Part shown: in pieces, positions 8,728 to 16,723 of the stretch
Numbering within the stretch: position 1 is the first letter of the stretch
How the letters are laid out: each line of letters opens with the position of its first letter
Source: Streptomyces sp. TSRI0107
Lineage (GTDB): Bacteria; Actinomycetota; Actinomycetes; Streptomycetales; Streptomycetaceae
DNA length: 64,000 nucleotides
Direction: 5' to 3'
Assembly (NCBI RefSeq): GCF_001905845.1
Contig: NZ_LIVZ01000016.1
Location: 62,001 to 126,000, forward strand
The notes under the pieces: generated by a model
Database searches by the model: none
What the model saw: only the letters and a program-made list of their open reading frames with translations
Told to the model about the DNA's origin: nothing
Position numbers and translations under genes: made by a program

Positions 8728-8893
8728 ACGCGGGAGCTCGGAGCACCGGGCTGAGAGGGCGCTGACCTCCGTCCCAGCGATGTTTCACATGAAACATCAC
8801 CTCACACGAGTGATGTTTCACACGGGACATCGGCAGACGGATACCGCTGCGTCGACCGCCGAACCTGTTACCGGGTAATGCCGGCGTAGGGAG
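8728..8893 (+). promoter_or_regulatory. TPP riboswitch (THI element) of thiC
   Basis: The leader holds the two conserved halves of the thiamine-pyrophosphate aptamer: GGCTGAGA at 8749-8756, and GAACCTG, then GGGTAATGCCGGCGTAGGGA at 8861-8892. The 3' half ends in AGGGAG, which is also the Shine-Dalgarno sequence 8 bases before the thiC ATG, so TPP binding would hide the ribosome site directly. The arm between the halves (P3 region, about 8757-8860) is unusually long and contains a parS-like hairpin. Limits of stem P1 are approximate. Confidence 0.92.
8782..8795. promoter_or_regulatory. parS-like ParB binding site inside the TPP riboswitch (1 mismatch)
   Basis: GTTTCACATGAAAC differs from the parS palindrome GTTTCACGTGAAAC by one central base. 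It is flanked to form the 9-base-arm inverted repeat GATGTTTCA-CA-TGAAACATC. A diverged second copy, GTTTCACACGGGAC (four mismatches), follows at 8815-8828. In RNA the same bases can form a hairpin in the aptamer's extended arm, so the palindrome may reflect RNA structure rather than ParB binding. Confidence 0.5.
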
Positions 8894-8901
8894 TAGGTCT
8901 C

Positions 8902-10707
8902 ATGACCATCAAGGACGCGCGCACGCCTGCCTCCACGCAGAACGCTGAGATCGCGACGGAGACGTCGACGAACGAGGAGGCCGGGAAGTCCATCGGCTGG
9001 CACAAGGCGTACATCGAGGGCACCCGCCCCGATCTGCGGGTGCCGGTCCGTCAGGTGCATCTCACCAACGGGCAGTCGGTCACGCTGTACGACACGTCGG
9101 GCCCGTACACCGATCCGCACGTCGAAACCGACGTCCGCAGGGGCCTGCCGCCGCTGCGGGAGAACTGGATCATCGCCCGCGGCGACACCGAGGAGTACGC
9201 GGGCCGACCCGTCCGCCCCGAGGACGACGGCATCAAGCACACCTCGCCGCGCGGCGGGCTGCGCAACCTCGACGCGGTCTTCCCGGGACGACCGCGGCAG
9301 CCGCGCCGGGCGCGTGGCGGTGAGGCGGTCACGCAGCTGGCGTATGCGCGCCGCGGCGAGATCACGCCGGAGATGGAGTACGTGGCCATCCGGGAGAACG
9401 TTTCTCCCGAGGTGGTCCGCGAGGAGATCGCCGCGGGGCGGGCGGTGCTGCCGGCCAACGTCAATCACCCGGAGATCGAGCCGATGATCATCGGCAAGCG
9501 GTTCCTGGTGAAGGTCAACGCCAACATCGGCAACTCCGCGGTGACGTCCTCCATCGAGGAGGAGGTCGAGAAGATGACGTGGGCGACCCGCTGGGGCGCC
9601 GACACCGTCATGGACCTCTCCACCGGCCGCAACATCCACACCACCCGCGAGTGGGTGCTGCGCAACTCCCCCGTCCCCATCGGCACCGTGCCCCTCTACC
9701 AGGCCCTGGAGAAGGTGGACGGCAAGGCCGAGGAGCTGACCTGGGAGATCTACAAGGACACGGTCATCGAGCAGGCCGAGCAGGGCGTGGACTACATGAC
9801 GGTCCACGCGGGTGTGCGGCTGGCGTACGTCCCGCTCACCGCGAACCGCAAGACCGGCATCGTCTCGCGCGGCGGCTCGATCATGGCGGCGTGGTGCCTG
9901 GCGCACCACAAGGAGTCGTTCCTCTACGAGAACTTCGAGGAGCTCTGCGAGATCCTCGCCGCCTACGACGTCACCTACTCGCTCGGTGACGGCCTGCGGC
10001 CCGGTTCGATCGCGGACGCCAACGACGCCGCCCAGTTCGCCGAGTTGAAGACGCTCGGGGAACTCAACCGGATCGCGAAGCGTTTCAATGTGCAGACGAT
10101 GATCGAGGGCCCCGGTCACGTCCCGATGCACAAGATCAAGGAGAACATCGACCTTCAGCAGGAGATCTGTGATGAAGCTCCGTTCTATACGCTCGGCCCG
10201 CTGACGACGGACGTCGCTCCCGCGTACGACCACATCACCTCCGGCATCGGTGCCGCGATGATCGCCTGGTGGGGCACGGCCATGCTCTGCTACGTCACGC
10301 CCAAGGAGCACCTGGGGCTGCCCAACCGGGACGACGTCAAGACCGGCGTCATCACCTACAAGATCGCAGCCCACGCGGCCGACCTCGCCAAGGGGCACCC
10401 CGGTGCGCAGGAGTGGGACGACGCGCTGTCCGACGCCCGCTTCGAGTTCCGCTGGGAGGACCAGTTCAACCTGGCCCTCGACCCGGACACGGCCCGCGAG
10501 TTCCACGACGAGACCCTGCCGGCCGAGCCCGCCAAGACGGCGCACTTCTGCTCGATGTGCGGGCCGAAGTTCTGCTCGATGAAGATCTCCCAGGACATCC
10601 GCCGCGAACACGGCGGTACCCAGTCGGAGATCGAGCAGGGCATGGCCCAGAAGTCGAAGGAGTTCGCCGCGGCCGGCAACCGGGTGTACCTGCCGATCGC
10701 GGACTGA
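8902..10707 (+). CDS. thiC: ThiC, phosphomethylpyrimidine synthase
   Basis: A 601-residue ThiC. It is a radical-SAM enzyme that rearranges 5-aminoimidazole ribotide into hydroxymethylpyrimidine phosphate in thiamine synthesis. The 4Fe-4S motif HFCSMCGPKFCSMK (C-x2-C-x4-C) is at about residue 550, and core segments such as ANIGNSAVTSSIEEEVEKM, MDLSTGRNIHTTREWVLRN and MIEGPGHVPMHKIKEN are conserved. Length is full. The gene is controlled by the TPP riboswitch immediately upstream and appears monocistronic. Confidence 0.97.
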   Translation: MTIKDARTPASTQNAEIATETSTNEEAGKSIGWHKAYIEGTRPDLRVPVRQVHLTNGQSVTLYDTSGPYTDPHVETDVRRGLPPLRENWIIARGDTEEYAGRPVRPEDDGIKHTSPRGGLRNLDAVFPGRPRQPRRARGGEAVTQLAYARRGEITPEMEYVAIRENVSPEVVREEIAAGRAVLPANVNHPEIEPMIIGKRFLVKVNANIGNSAVTSSIEEEVEKMTWATRWGADTVMDLSTGRNIHTTREWVLRNSPVPIGTVPLYQALEKVDGKAEELTWEIYKDTVIEQAEQGVDYMTVHAGVRLAYVPLTANRKTGIVSRGGSIMAAWCLAHHKESFLYENFEELCEILAAYDVTYSLGDGLRPGSIADANDAAQFAELKTLGELNRIAKRFNVQTMIEGPGHVPMHKIKENIDLQQEICDEAPFYTLGPLTTDVAPAYDHITSGIGAAMIAWWGTAMLCYVTPKEHLGLPNRDDVKTGVITYKIAAHAADLAKGHPGAQEWDDALSDARFEFRWEDQFNLALDPDTAREFHDETLPAEPAKTAHFCSMCGPKFCSMKISQDIRREHGGTQSEIEQGMAQKSKEFAAAGNRVYLPIAD

Positions 10708-10854
10708 CCCGCGCCCGGCCGGACCCCGTCCTCGCCGGACGTCCTCGTCGGGCCCGTCCTCGCCGGACCCCGTCTCCGCGCCGGACGGCCTTCGCGCCGG
10801 GCCGGCGCCTCCGGGCACGCCGTCGTCCTGCGGCGGCCCGGCGAGGAGCCGGTC

Positions 10855-10893
10855 GTCGAATCGAGCCGTCGGATCGAGTCGTCGGATCGAGTC
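10855..10893. repeat. Three 13-bp tandem repeats
   Basis: Three head-to-tail copies of GTCG(G/A)ATCGAG(T/C)C occupy 10855-10893 in the intergenic region between thiC and the convergent membrane-protein gene. The same gap also carries repeated CGTCCTCGCCGGAC blocks near 10728-10769. There is no coding capacity or clear terminator, so these look like slippage-derived repeats. Confidence 0.7.
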
Positions 10894-10932
10894 TCGGATT
10901 GCGCTCCCCTGGGCGGGGGCGCGGACCGAGGG

Positions 10933-11799
10933 TCACTCCGGCCGGTGTTCAGGGCCCCCGAAGTCCGGGCTCGTGTAGTCCGGGCTGCTGAAGCTCGGCC
11001 GGGGTCCGGTCGTCGGGCCGCCGCCCGGGCTGGTGAAGCCTGGGCGGTCGTACCCGAGGTGCGGCATCCGGCCGGCCGGCGCGGGCGGGGCGGTGTGGTG
11101 CAGTGCGGCCGTACCGGGCTCGGCGAGGGCGTCCCGCAGGAACGGCAGGATGCCGCGCTCCAGCAGGGCTTCACGCCAGGCTTCCCTGGCCAGGGCCAGC
11201 TCGCCGGCGGGTTCGCCGTACGGACCCGGTTCCGGGGAGGGCCGGTTGCGCAGGGCGGTGAGCAGCAGACCGCCGGCGGCGACCAGGGTCGCCAGGGCGG
11301 CCACGGCTCCGAACACCCATCCGGTGGTCAGCATGGTCTGGGCGAACGCCTGTCCGGGGGCGAGCATCCGCAGGATGTACCCGACGAGCAGGAAGATCGC
11401 CGCGGCGGTTCCGGCCAGGACGGGGGCGAGGACGGCGACGACGGCTATGACACCCGCGCCGACGGTCTCGGCGGCCTCCCCCACGGTGGTGGCGAGCCCC
11501 ATCGCGCTCGGTCCCGGCTCCTCGGAGCCGGAGGCGCGGACCGACGACGGGGTGGACGGCGCCGGACGGCGCAGTTCCTCGCGGACCTTCACATAGTGCT
11601 GGTACTCGGTCGAGGCGGCCGCCGTGATGAGGGCGGTGGCGCCCAGTGCCATGGTGCGCAGCTGTTCGGTGTTGAGCCGCCGGCCGACGGCGGCCAGTTC
11701 CGGGCGGTGTGGTGCGGAGCGCAGCGCCTCGTCGAGGAGCCGCTCGTAGTCCTGGCGGTCCTCACTCAGCAGGTGCTGCGGAACGCTGTTCATGTGCAT
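10933..11799 (-). CDS. Hypothetical membrane protein with Pro/Ser-rich tail
   Basis: A 288-residue protein I do not recognise as a named family. The N-terminal 80 residues are soluble and helical (SEDRQDYERLLDEALRSA). Two long hydrophobic stretches follow (AAETVGAGVIAVVAVLAPVL running into GTAAAIFLLVGYILRML, and GWVFGAVAALATLVAAGGLL), then a charged segment and a tail rich in Pro, Gly and Ser with repeated S(P/S)DYTSPDF-like units. ATG at 11799 and 11793 are both possible, with a GGAG nine bases before the first. It lies between thiC, which it converges on, and the metallophosphoesterase gene on the same strand. Confidence 0.72.
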   Translation of the reverse strand: MHMNSVPQHLLSEDRQDYERLLDEALRSAPHRPELAAVGRRLNTEQLRTMALGATALITAAASTEYQHYVKVREELRRPAPSTPSSVRASGSEEPGPSAMGLATTVGEAAETVGAGVIAVVAVLAPVLAGTAAAIFLLVGYILRMLAPGQAFAQTMLTTGWVFGAVAALATLVAAGGLLLTALRNRPSPEPGPYGEPAGELALAREAWREALLERGILPFLRDALAEPGTAALHHTAPPAPAGRMPHLGYDRPGFTSPGGGPTTGPRPSFSSPDYTSPDFGGPEHRPE

Positions 11800-11992
11800 C
11801 CCCCGATGCTCCGTAGGGCTTGGGGCTCGCACGCTGACGAGCCGTCGGGCAGAAACGGAGGGGAGCCTGCTACGGATAAGCCGATGGTAGAGCGGTGACG
11901 GTACGTGGTGACAGGGGGTTTGCCGAAATTGGGCCCTGGCCTGCGCCGTCACTCGCCGGTCCGGCGTCGGGGGACGCCTGCCCGGTGAAACG

Positions 11993-13075
11993 TCAGTTAT
12001 GCAAGGGGAGTTGCTGGACCAGCAGCTTTCCGGCCATGGTCACTCCGCCGTCCATCGCGATGGCGAGACCGTCGGCGTAGACATGCGGTCCTTCGACCAC
12101 GGGGCCGCCGTTGTCCTCGCCGTCCTCGGAGCCGACCTCGCCCAGCAGGTACGGAATCGGGCTGTGGCCGTGAACGATGCGGGTGCCGCCGTACGTATCG
12201 AGCAGGGAGCGCACGGCGTCCGCGCCGCCCTCGTCGCGGAAGGAGAAGCGCTTGGTGAACTTGCGGAAGAGGTCCCAGACCTCGTCCGCGTCGTTGCGGG
12301 TGAGGGTCTCACGGACGTTGTCGTTGACGGCCTCGATGGAGTCGCCGTAGTCGAGATAGGCGGTGGTGTCGGAGTGGACGAGCAGGTGTCCGTCCGTCTC
12401 GGTGAGGGCGTCGAGCCGGGCCATCCACTGCAGGTGGTGGTCCTGGAGCCGGTCCATGTCGGTCTTCTGGCCGCCGTTGAGCAGCCAGGCCGCCTGGAAG
12501 GTGGCGGTGCCCGCGCCGGAGTGGACGGGCGTGTCGCCGAACCGCTTGGCGCCGATGAGCAGCAGCTCGTGATTGCCCATCAGGGCCTTGCAGTAGCCGC
12601 CGGCCGCGGCGGCCTCGGCGGACAGGCGCATCACGAGGTCGATGACGCCGATGCCGTCGGGGCCACGGTCGGTGAAGTCGCCGAGGAACCACAGCCGGGC
12701 CGTGCCCGCGCACCAGTGCCCGGCGGCGTCGATGAGGCCCTTCTCCTGGAGGGCGGCCACCAGTTCCTCGAGATAGCCGTGCACGTCGCCCACGACGAAC
12801 AGCGGGCCGGGGCCGGGGCCGGCGGCGGGCGGGGCCACGGGCGTCGGGTCGACGTGCACCTGAACCGTGTCACCGCGGTTGATGACGGGCAGGTCGCGCT
12901 CGGTCGGCGTGTACTCCTGCGGGAAGCCGACGGGCTCCGCGACGGGCCCGGCGGCGTCGCCGGGGTGCGCGCTGCGGACGTACGGACCGGTCTCGTGGAC
13001 GTACGCGGGTACCCGGAAGTCGCGCAACGTCGCCGTCCGCTCCACCTCGGGTCCCTGACCGGCCCCCTGAGTCAT
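11993..13075 (-). CDS. Calcineurin-like metallophosphoesterase
   Basis: A 360-residue protein with all five blocks of the PPP-type phosphoesterase fold: FVVGDVHGYLEEL, FLGDFTDRGPDGIG, LMGNHELLLIGAK, LLVHSDT and IVHGHSPIPYLLG. These bind two metal ions and hydrolyse phosphoesters. Substrate (phosphoprotein or small molecule) is not predictable. About 90 residues precede the catalytic domain and contain no recognised motif. The start at 13075 is supported by GGAGGGG five bases upstream. Confidence 0.87.
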   Translation of the reverse strand: MTQGAGQGPEVERTATLRDFRVPAYVHETGPYVRSAHPGDAAGPVAEPVGFPQEYTPTERDLPVINRGDTVQVHVDPTPVAPPAAGPGPGPLFVVGDVHGYLEELVAALQEKGLIDAAGHWCAGTARLWFLGDFTDRGPDGIGVIDLVMRLSAEAAAAGGYCKALMGNHELLLIGAKRFGDTPVHSGAGTATFQAAWLLNGGQKTDMDRLQDHHLQWMARLDALTETDGHLLVHSDTTAYLDYGDSIEAVNDNVRETLTRNDADEVWDLFRKFTKRFSFRDEGGADAVRSLLDTYGGTRIVHGHSPIPYLLGEVGSEDGEDNGGPVVEGPHVYADGLAIAMDGGVTMAGKLLVQQLPLHN

Positions 13076-13273
13076 CGACCCCTCCACCATCGCGCGCCGC
13101 TGCACCGCTTCGGACTGCCTGGTCGCAGCGGCCCGCGGTGTCGTGGGCCCATCATAGGAATGCGGATCGCGCCGTGTGATGACCCAGGGGTGGTGAATCA
13201 GGGCAAGACTCCGGTTCATCGTGGCTTTCGCCCCGATTGGGCAGGTCTTGGCCCGACCTGGTGACCGCTCCCA

Positions 13274-14386
13274 CTAGCCCTTCTCGGGCGATCGTGGAGG
13301 GTTGACCGTCGTCCGCGGCTGGCGTCGCTGGGACGAGGTGCGCACGATCAGCTCGGTCGGTATCACCTGCTCGACGGGCTGCTCCGACTCCACGCCCTCG
13401 ATGGCGTCGATGAGGAGCTGGACCACGGCCGTGCCGATCCGGCGCGGCTTCAGGGAGAGCGTGGTGAGCGGCGGCTCGGTGTTGGCGTAGACGGCGGACT
13501 CGCTGCAGCAGACCAGAAGCAGGTCATCCGGTACGCGCAGTCCGTAGCGGCGGGCGGCGGCGAGCAGGTCGGTGCCGTTGGGGTCGAACAGCCCGTACAC
13601 CGCGTCGGGCCGGTCGGGGCGGGCGAGCAGCCGGTCCGCGGCGACCGCGCCCGCGCAGGGGTCGTGCGCCGGGTAGGCCTCGTACACCGGGTCCTGGCCG
13701 ACTCGCTCGCACCAGCGCAGGTAGGCGGTGGTCGACAGGTGGGTGTACGTGTCCGTGGTGGTGCCCGTGAGCAGGCCGATCCGGCGGGCGCCGGCGTCGG
13801 CCAGGTGGTCGAGGATGCCCATGACGGCGGCCTCGTGGTCGTTGTCGACCCAGGCGGTGACCGGCAGCGAGCCGGCCGGGCGGCCGTCGGAGACCACCGG
13901 TAGACCCTGCCGGACCAGTTCGCTGACGACCGGGTCTTGGTCGGAGGGGTCGATGACGACCGTGCCGTCCAGGGCGACGTTCGACCAGACGTCGTGGCGG
14001 GACGTCGCGGGGAGGATGACCAGGGCGTAGCCGCGGGCGAGCGCGGCCGAGGTGGCGGCCCGCGCCATCTCCGCGAAGTACGCGAACTCGGTGAAGGTGA
14101 AAGGTTCATCCCCGTACGTGGTCACGGTCAGGCCGATGAGGCCCGACTTGCCGGTACGGAGGGTGCGGGCCGCGGCCGAGGGGCGATAGCCCAGCCGGTC
14201 GGCGACCTCTCGGACATGGCGTCGGGTGGCGTCCGGGAGCCGGCCCTTGCCGTTGAGGGCGTCGGAGACGGTCGTGATGGAGACCCCGGCGGCGGCGGCC
14301 ACGTCTCTGATGCCCGCCCGGCCCGGCCGGCTGCCTCGACGTGAGGTTTCCGCGCGGCTCACCTGGTGCTTCCCTGCTGCTGTCAT
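13274..14386 (-). CDS. LacI-family transcriptional regulator
   Basis: A 370-residue LacI/GalR repressor. The DNA-binding domain is textbook (IRDVAAAAGVSITTVSDALN and VREVADRLGYRPSAAARTLR), with the Ala-Arg hinge that inserts into the minor groove, followed by a periplasmic-binding-protein-like sugar sensor and a basic C-terminal tail. About 24 basic residues precede the HTH. It is divergent from hisC with 439 bases between, and there is no sugar gene beside it, so the target is probably elsewhere or itself. Confidence 0.9.
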   Translation of the reverse strand: MTAAGKHQVSRAETSRRGSRPGRAGIRDVAAAAGVSITTVSDALNGKGRLPDATRRHVREVADRLGYRPSAAARTLRTGKSGLIGLTVTTYGDEPFTFTEFAYFAEMARAATSAALARGYALVILPATSRHDVWSNVALDGTVVIDPSDQDPVVSELVRQGLPVVSDGRPAGSLPVTAWVDNDHEAAVMGILDHLADAGARRIGLLTGTTTDTYTHLSTTAYLRWCERVGQDPVYEAYPAHDPCAGAVAADRLLARPDRPDAVYGLFDPNGTDLLAAARRYGLRVPDDLLLVCCSESAVYANTEPPLTTLSLKPRRIGTAVVQLLIDAIEGVESEQPVEQVIPTELIVRTSSQRRQPRTTVNPPRSPEKG

Positions 14387-14825
14387 GGCGAGCCGATAGT
14401 AGGGCTCATGCGCCGGGGTAGTGCGGACGCATATGCAACCGTTGACAGGCACGTTTCTGCATGGCGAAAGCAGGCCAATTACCTTTGAATGCAAGGGAGT
14501 TGGGGCTTCATGGCATAGGACGTGACTTGTTGGCGTGCACCCGCCTGCCAAGTCGCCGAGGTATCGAAGAGGTCTCAACTCACCTTCACGAGGGACGCGC
14601 GCCACGGCGTGAGCCACCGGCGCATAGATATATGTACGGCGCGCCCCCCGGCTTCGTACGCCTTCGCTCGGAGATGCCCCTGTTGCCCGTGAGACACCTG
14701 AGGTTTTCCTCTCAGCGAGGAGGTCCGCGCTCACCTGTTCGCAGCGGGGCCGAATCCTCATAAGGTGAGAAGCATTGGAAGCCGGCGGCGGTCAGGCGGC
14801 GTCGGTGGTCGCGAGGAGGACTGCG
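14387..14825. other. Divergent intergenic region between lacI-type gene and hisC
   Basis: There are 439 bases without a convincing gene. The region is less GC-rich than its neighbours, with AT-rich patches around 14625-14635 (TAGATATATGTA), and probably carries both divergent promoters. A TTGACA hexamer occurs at 14442 but lacks a good -10 partner. The 100-codon frame at 14461-14763 has no ribosome site or protein-like composition. I see no terminator or repeat. Confidence 0.5.
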
Positions 14826-15905
14826 GTGAGCGAGACGAGCCCCAAGCTGCGCGCCGAGCTGGAGGGTATCCCCACCTACAAGCCGGGCAAGCCCGCGGCC
14901 GCAGGCGGCCCGGTGGCCTACAAGCTCTCCTCCAACGAGAACCCCTATCCGCCGCTGCCCGGGGTGCTGGAGAGCGTCACGGCCGCGGCCTCGTCCTTCA
15001 ACCGCTACCCGGACATGGCCTGCACGGGCCTGATGAACGAGCTGGCCGAGCGGTTCGGGGTGCCCGTCACCCACGTGTCCACCGGCACCGGCTCGGTCGG
15101 TGTGGCCCAGCAGCTGATCCAGGCCACCTCCGGCCCCGGTGACGAGGTGATCTACGCCTGGCGGTCCTTCGAGGCATACCCGATCATCACGCAGATCAGC
15201 GGGGCGACCTCGGTACAGGTGCCGCTCACGCCGGGCGATGTGCACGACCTGGATGCGATGGCGGAGGCCATCACCGAGCGGACCCGGCTGATCTTCGTCT
15301 GCAACCCCAACAACCCCACCGGCACGGTGGTCCGCCGGGCCGAGCTGGAGCGTTTCCTGGACCGGGTGCCCAGCGATGTGCTGGTCGTCCTCGACGAGGC
15401 GTACCGGGAGTTCATCCGCGACCCCGAGGTGCCGGACGGCGTCGAGCTGTACCGGAACCGGCCGAACGTCTGTGTGCTGCGCACCTTCTCCAAGGCGTAC
15501 GGCCTCGCCGGGCTGCGGGTCGGCTTTGCGATCGCCCACGAGCCGGTGGCGGCGGCGCTGCGCAAGACGGCCGTGCCGTTCGGCGTGAGCCAGCTGGCCC
15601 AGGAGGCGGCGATCGCCTCCCTGCGTGCCGAGGACGAACTGCTCGGCCGGGTCGGCTCGCTGGTGTGCGAACGCATCCGCGTGGTCGACGGGCTGCGCGC
15701 CCAGGGCTGGACGGTGCCGGAGACCCAGGCGAACTTCGTGTGGCTGCGGCTGGGGGAGCGCACGACGGCCTTCGCCGAGGCCTGCGAGCAGGCGGGCGTG
15801 GTCGTGCGGCCGTTCCCCGGTGAGGGTGTCCGGGTGACGATCGGGGAGGCCGAGGGCAACGACATCTTCCTGAAGGTGGCGGAGGCGCTCCGCAAGGAAG
15901 TCTGA
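14826..15905 (+). CDS. hisC: Histidinol-phosphate / aromatic aminotransferase (HisC type)
   Basis: A 359-residue fold-type-I PLP aminotransferase of the HisC subgroup, which transfers the amino group to imidazole-acetol phosphate in histidine synthesis; some members instead act on aromatic amino acids. Visible features: KLSSNENPYPPLPGV, FVCNPNNPTGTV, VVLDEAYREF and the PLP-lysine motif TFSKAYGLAGLRVGFAI. Near the C terminus are NFVWLRLG and RPFPGEGVRVTIG. The GTG at 14826 is chosen for its GAGGAGG six bases before and because the family starts here; an open frame extends 17 codons upstream. No other his genes are nearby, so it could be an aromatic-specific paralog. Confidence 0.88.
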   Translation: MSETSPKLRAELEGIPTYKPGKPAAAGGPVAYKLSSNENPYPPLPGVLESVTAAASSFNRYPDMACTGLMNELAERFGVPVTHVSTGTGSVGVAQQLIQATSGPGDEVIYAWRSFEAYPIITQISGATSVQVPLTPGDVHDLDAMAEAITERTRLIFVCNPNNPTGTVVRRAELERFLDRVPSDVLVVLDEAYREFIRDPEVPDGVELYRNRPNVCVLRTFSKAYGLAGLRVGFAIAHEPVAAALRKTAVPFGVSQLAQEAAIASLRAEDELLGRVGSLVCERIRVVDGLRAQGWTVPETQANFVWLRLGERTTAFAEACEQAGVVVRPFPGEGVRVTIGEAEGNDIFLKVAEALRKEV

Positions 15906-16101
15906 GCCAGGAGCTCGGCAGGAAAGTCTGAATCAAGGGCTCTGTGAGCCCGAGAGCGGGACATGGTCACGGCGTTCGTTCGCGCTCCGGCGCGTCGCGC
16001 GCCGTGCCCGGCCTGCATCGCCGCCGACGCCGTCCATCGCATGCCGTCCATCACACGCCCGTCCCGGTGGTGCGGCACCTGGAACAGGGCTAGGAGACGA
16101 T

Positions 16102-16515
16102 CTACAGATCCATGAGCTCCACGCGCACCGGATCACCGTTGCGCACGGTCGCCAGCAGGCGGGGATCGCCTTCGAGGCGTCCGAGGATGTTGCAGGGGCT
16201 GGCGAGTCGGCATTCGTCGCCGTGTGAGATCGGCGTGGGGCCGTAGGGGAGGGCGAGGGCGTCGCCGTCGGTCCAGAAGGCGACCGTGCCCGGTTCGACG
16301 ACCTGACGGGCGTCGGTTTCACGTGAAACCGCGACGCCGGTATCGAAGTAGACCTCCTCACCCCACGTGTGGGCGGTGGAGGTGAGCGGCAGCGCCTTGG
16401 TGAGGGACTGCGTCGTCGGGGTGTCATCGAGGACCGCGGTCAGGTGGCCCGTCGGCCAGGAGATCCGTATGCGGGTCCGCGCCTCTGCGTGTGTCTGTGA
16501 GTGCTCTGTGTGCAT
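16102..16515 (-). CDS. Cyclophilin-like fold protein
   Basis: A 137-residue protein resembling the small cyclophilin-like fold family typified by the structural-genomics protein TM1367. Indicators are RIRISWPTGHLTAVLDDTPT at the N terminus, the central GEEVYFDTG, and FWTDGDALALPYGPTP towards the C terminus, followed by LGRLEGDPRLLATV. The prolyl-isomerase active-site residues are not obvious, and no activity is established for this family. Unusually, a perfect parS site lies within the reading frame and encodes the pentapeptide VSRET. The start MHTEHS is a choice without a clear ribosome site. Confidence 0.75.
   Translation of the reverse strand: MHTEHSQTHAEARTRIRISWPTGHLTAVLDDTPTTQSLTKALPLTSTAHTWGEEVYFDTGVAVSRETDARQVVEPGTVAFWTDGDALALPYGPTPISHGDECRLASPCNILGRLEGDPRLLATVRNGDPVRVELMDL
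16316..16329. promoter_or_regulatory. parS site (perfect) inside a coding region
   Basis: GTTTCACGTGAAAC is an exact match to the Streptomyces parS consensus and a perfect 14-bp palindrome. It lies within the cyclophilin-like gene, read as VSRET. ParB binds such sites near oriC and spreads to form the segregation complex. Confidence 0.92.
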
Positions 16516-16625
16516 GGCGCGCAATTCAACAAGAGGTTGAAGTCGCTGCCAAGGGGTTGACGCAGAGGCCAAGGAGGGACCCCCCTGTCCAGACCGAAAA
16601 TCAGTGCGTCATAATTACTTGTGAA

Positions 16626-16641
16626 TGTGAACGCGTTCACA
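16626..16641. promoter_or_regulatory. Rex operator (ROP) upstream of cydA
   Basis: TGTGAACGCGTTCACA is a perfect 16-bp palindrome identical to the described Streptomyces Rex operator. Rex senses the NADH/NAD+ ratio and releases this site when NADH accumulates under low oxygen, inducing cytochrome bd. It lies 82 bases before the cydA start, where it would block a promoter in the intervening DNA. Confidence 0.93.
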
Positions 16642-16723
16642 AGCGCGTCCCGATTGCTCCCGTGTTGTGCGTGACATAAGGGGCAAACTGCCGCGTCCAC
16701 GGCGATGTAAGGAGACTGACGAC

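Noticed and set aside
8815..8828. Second parS-like site GTTTCACACGGGAC in the thiC leader
   Set aside because: It has four mismatches from consensus, too weak to list as its own ParB site; it is mentioned only as part of the riboswitch arm.
8818..10818. A 666-codon minus-strand frame across thiC
   Set aside because: It is antisense to conserved thiC with typical shadow composition and no ribosome site.
14461..14763. A 100-codon plus-strand frame between the LacI-type gene and hisC
   Set aside because: It has no ribosome site, atypical composition and no recognisable domain, and it lies in the expected divergent promoter region.
15937..15951. GGGCTC-TGT-GAGCCC as a terminator of hisC
   Set aside because: The stem is only 6 bp with a 3-base loop and no downstream U tract; too weak to call.
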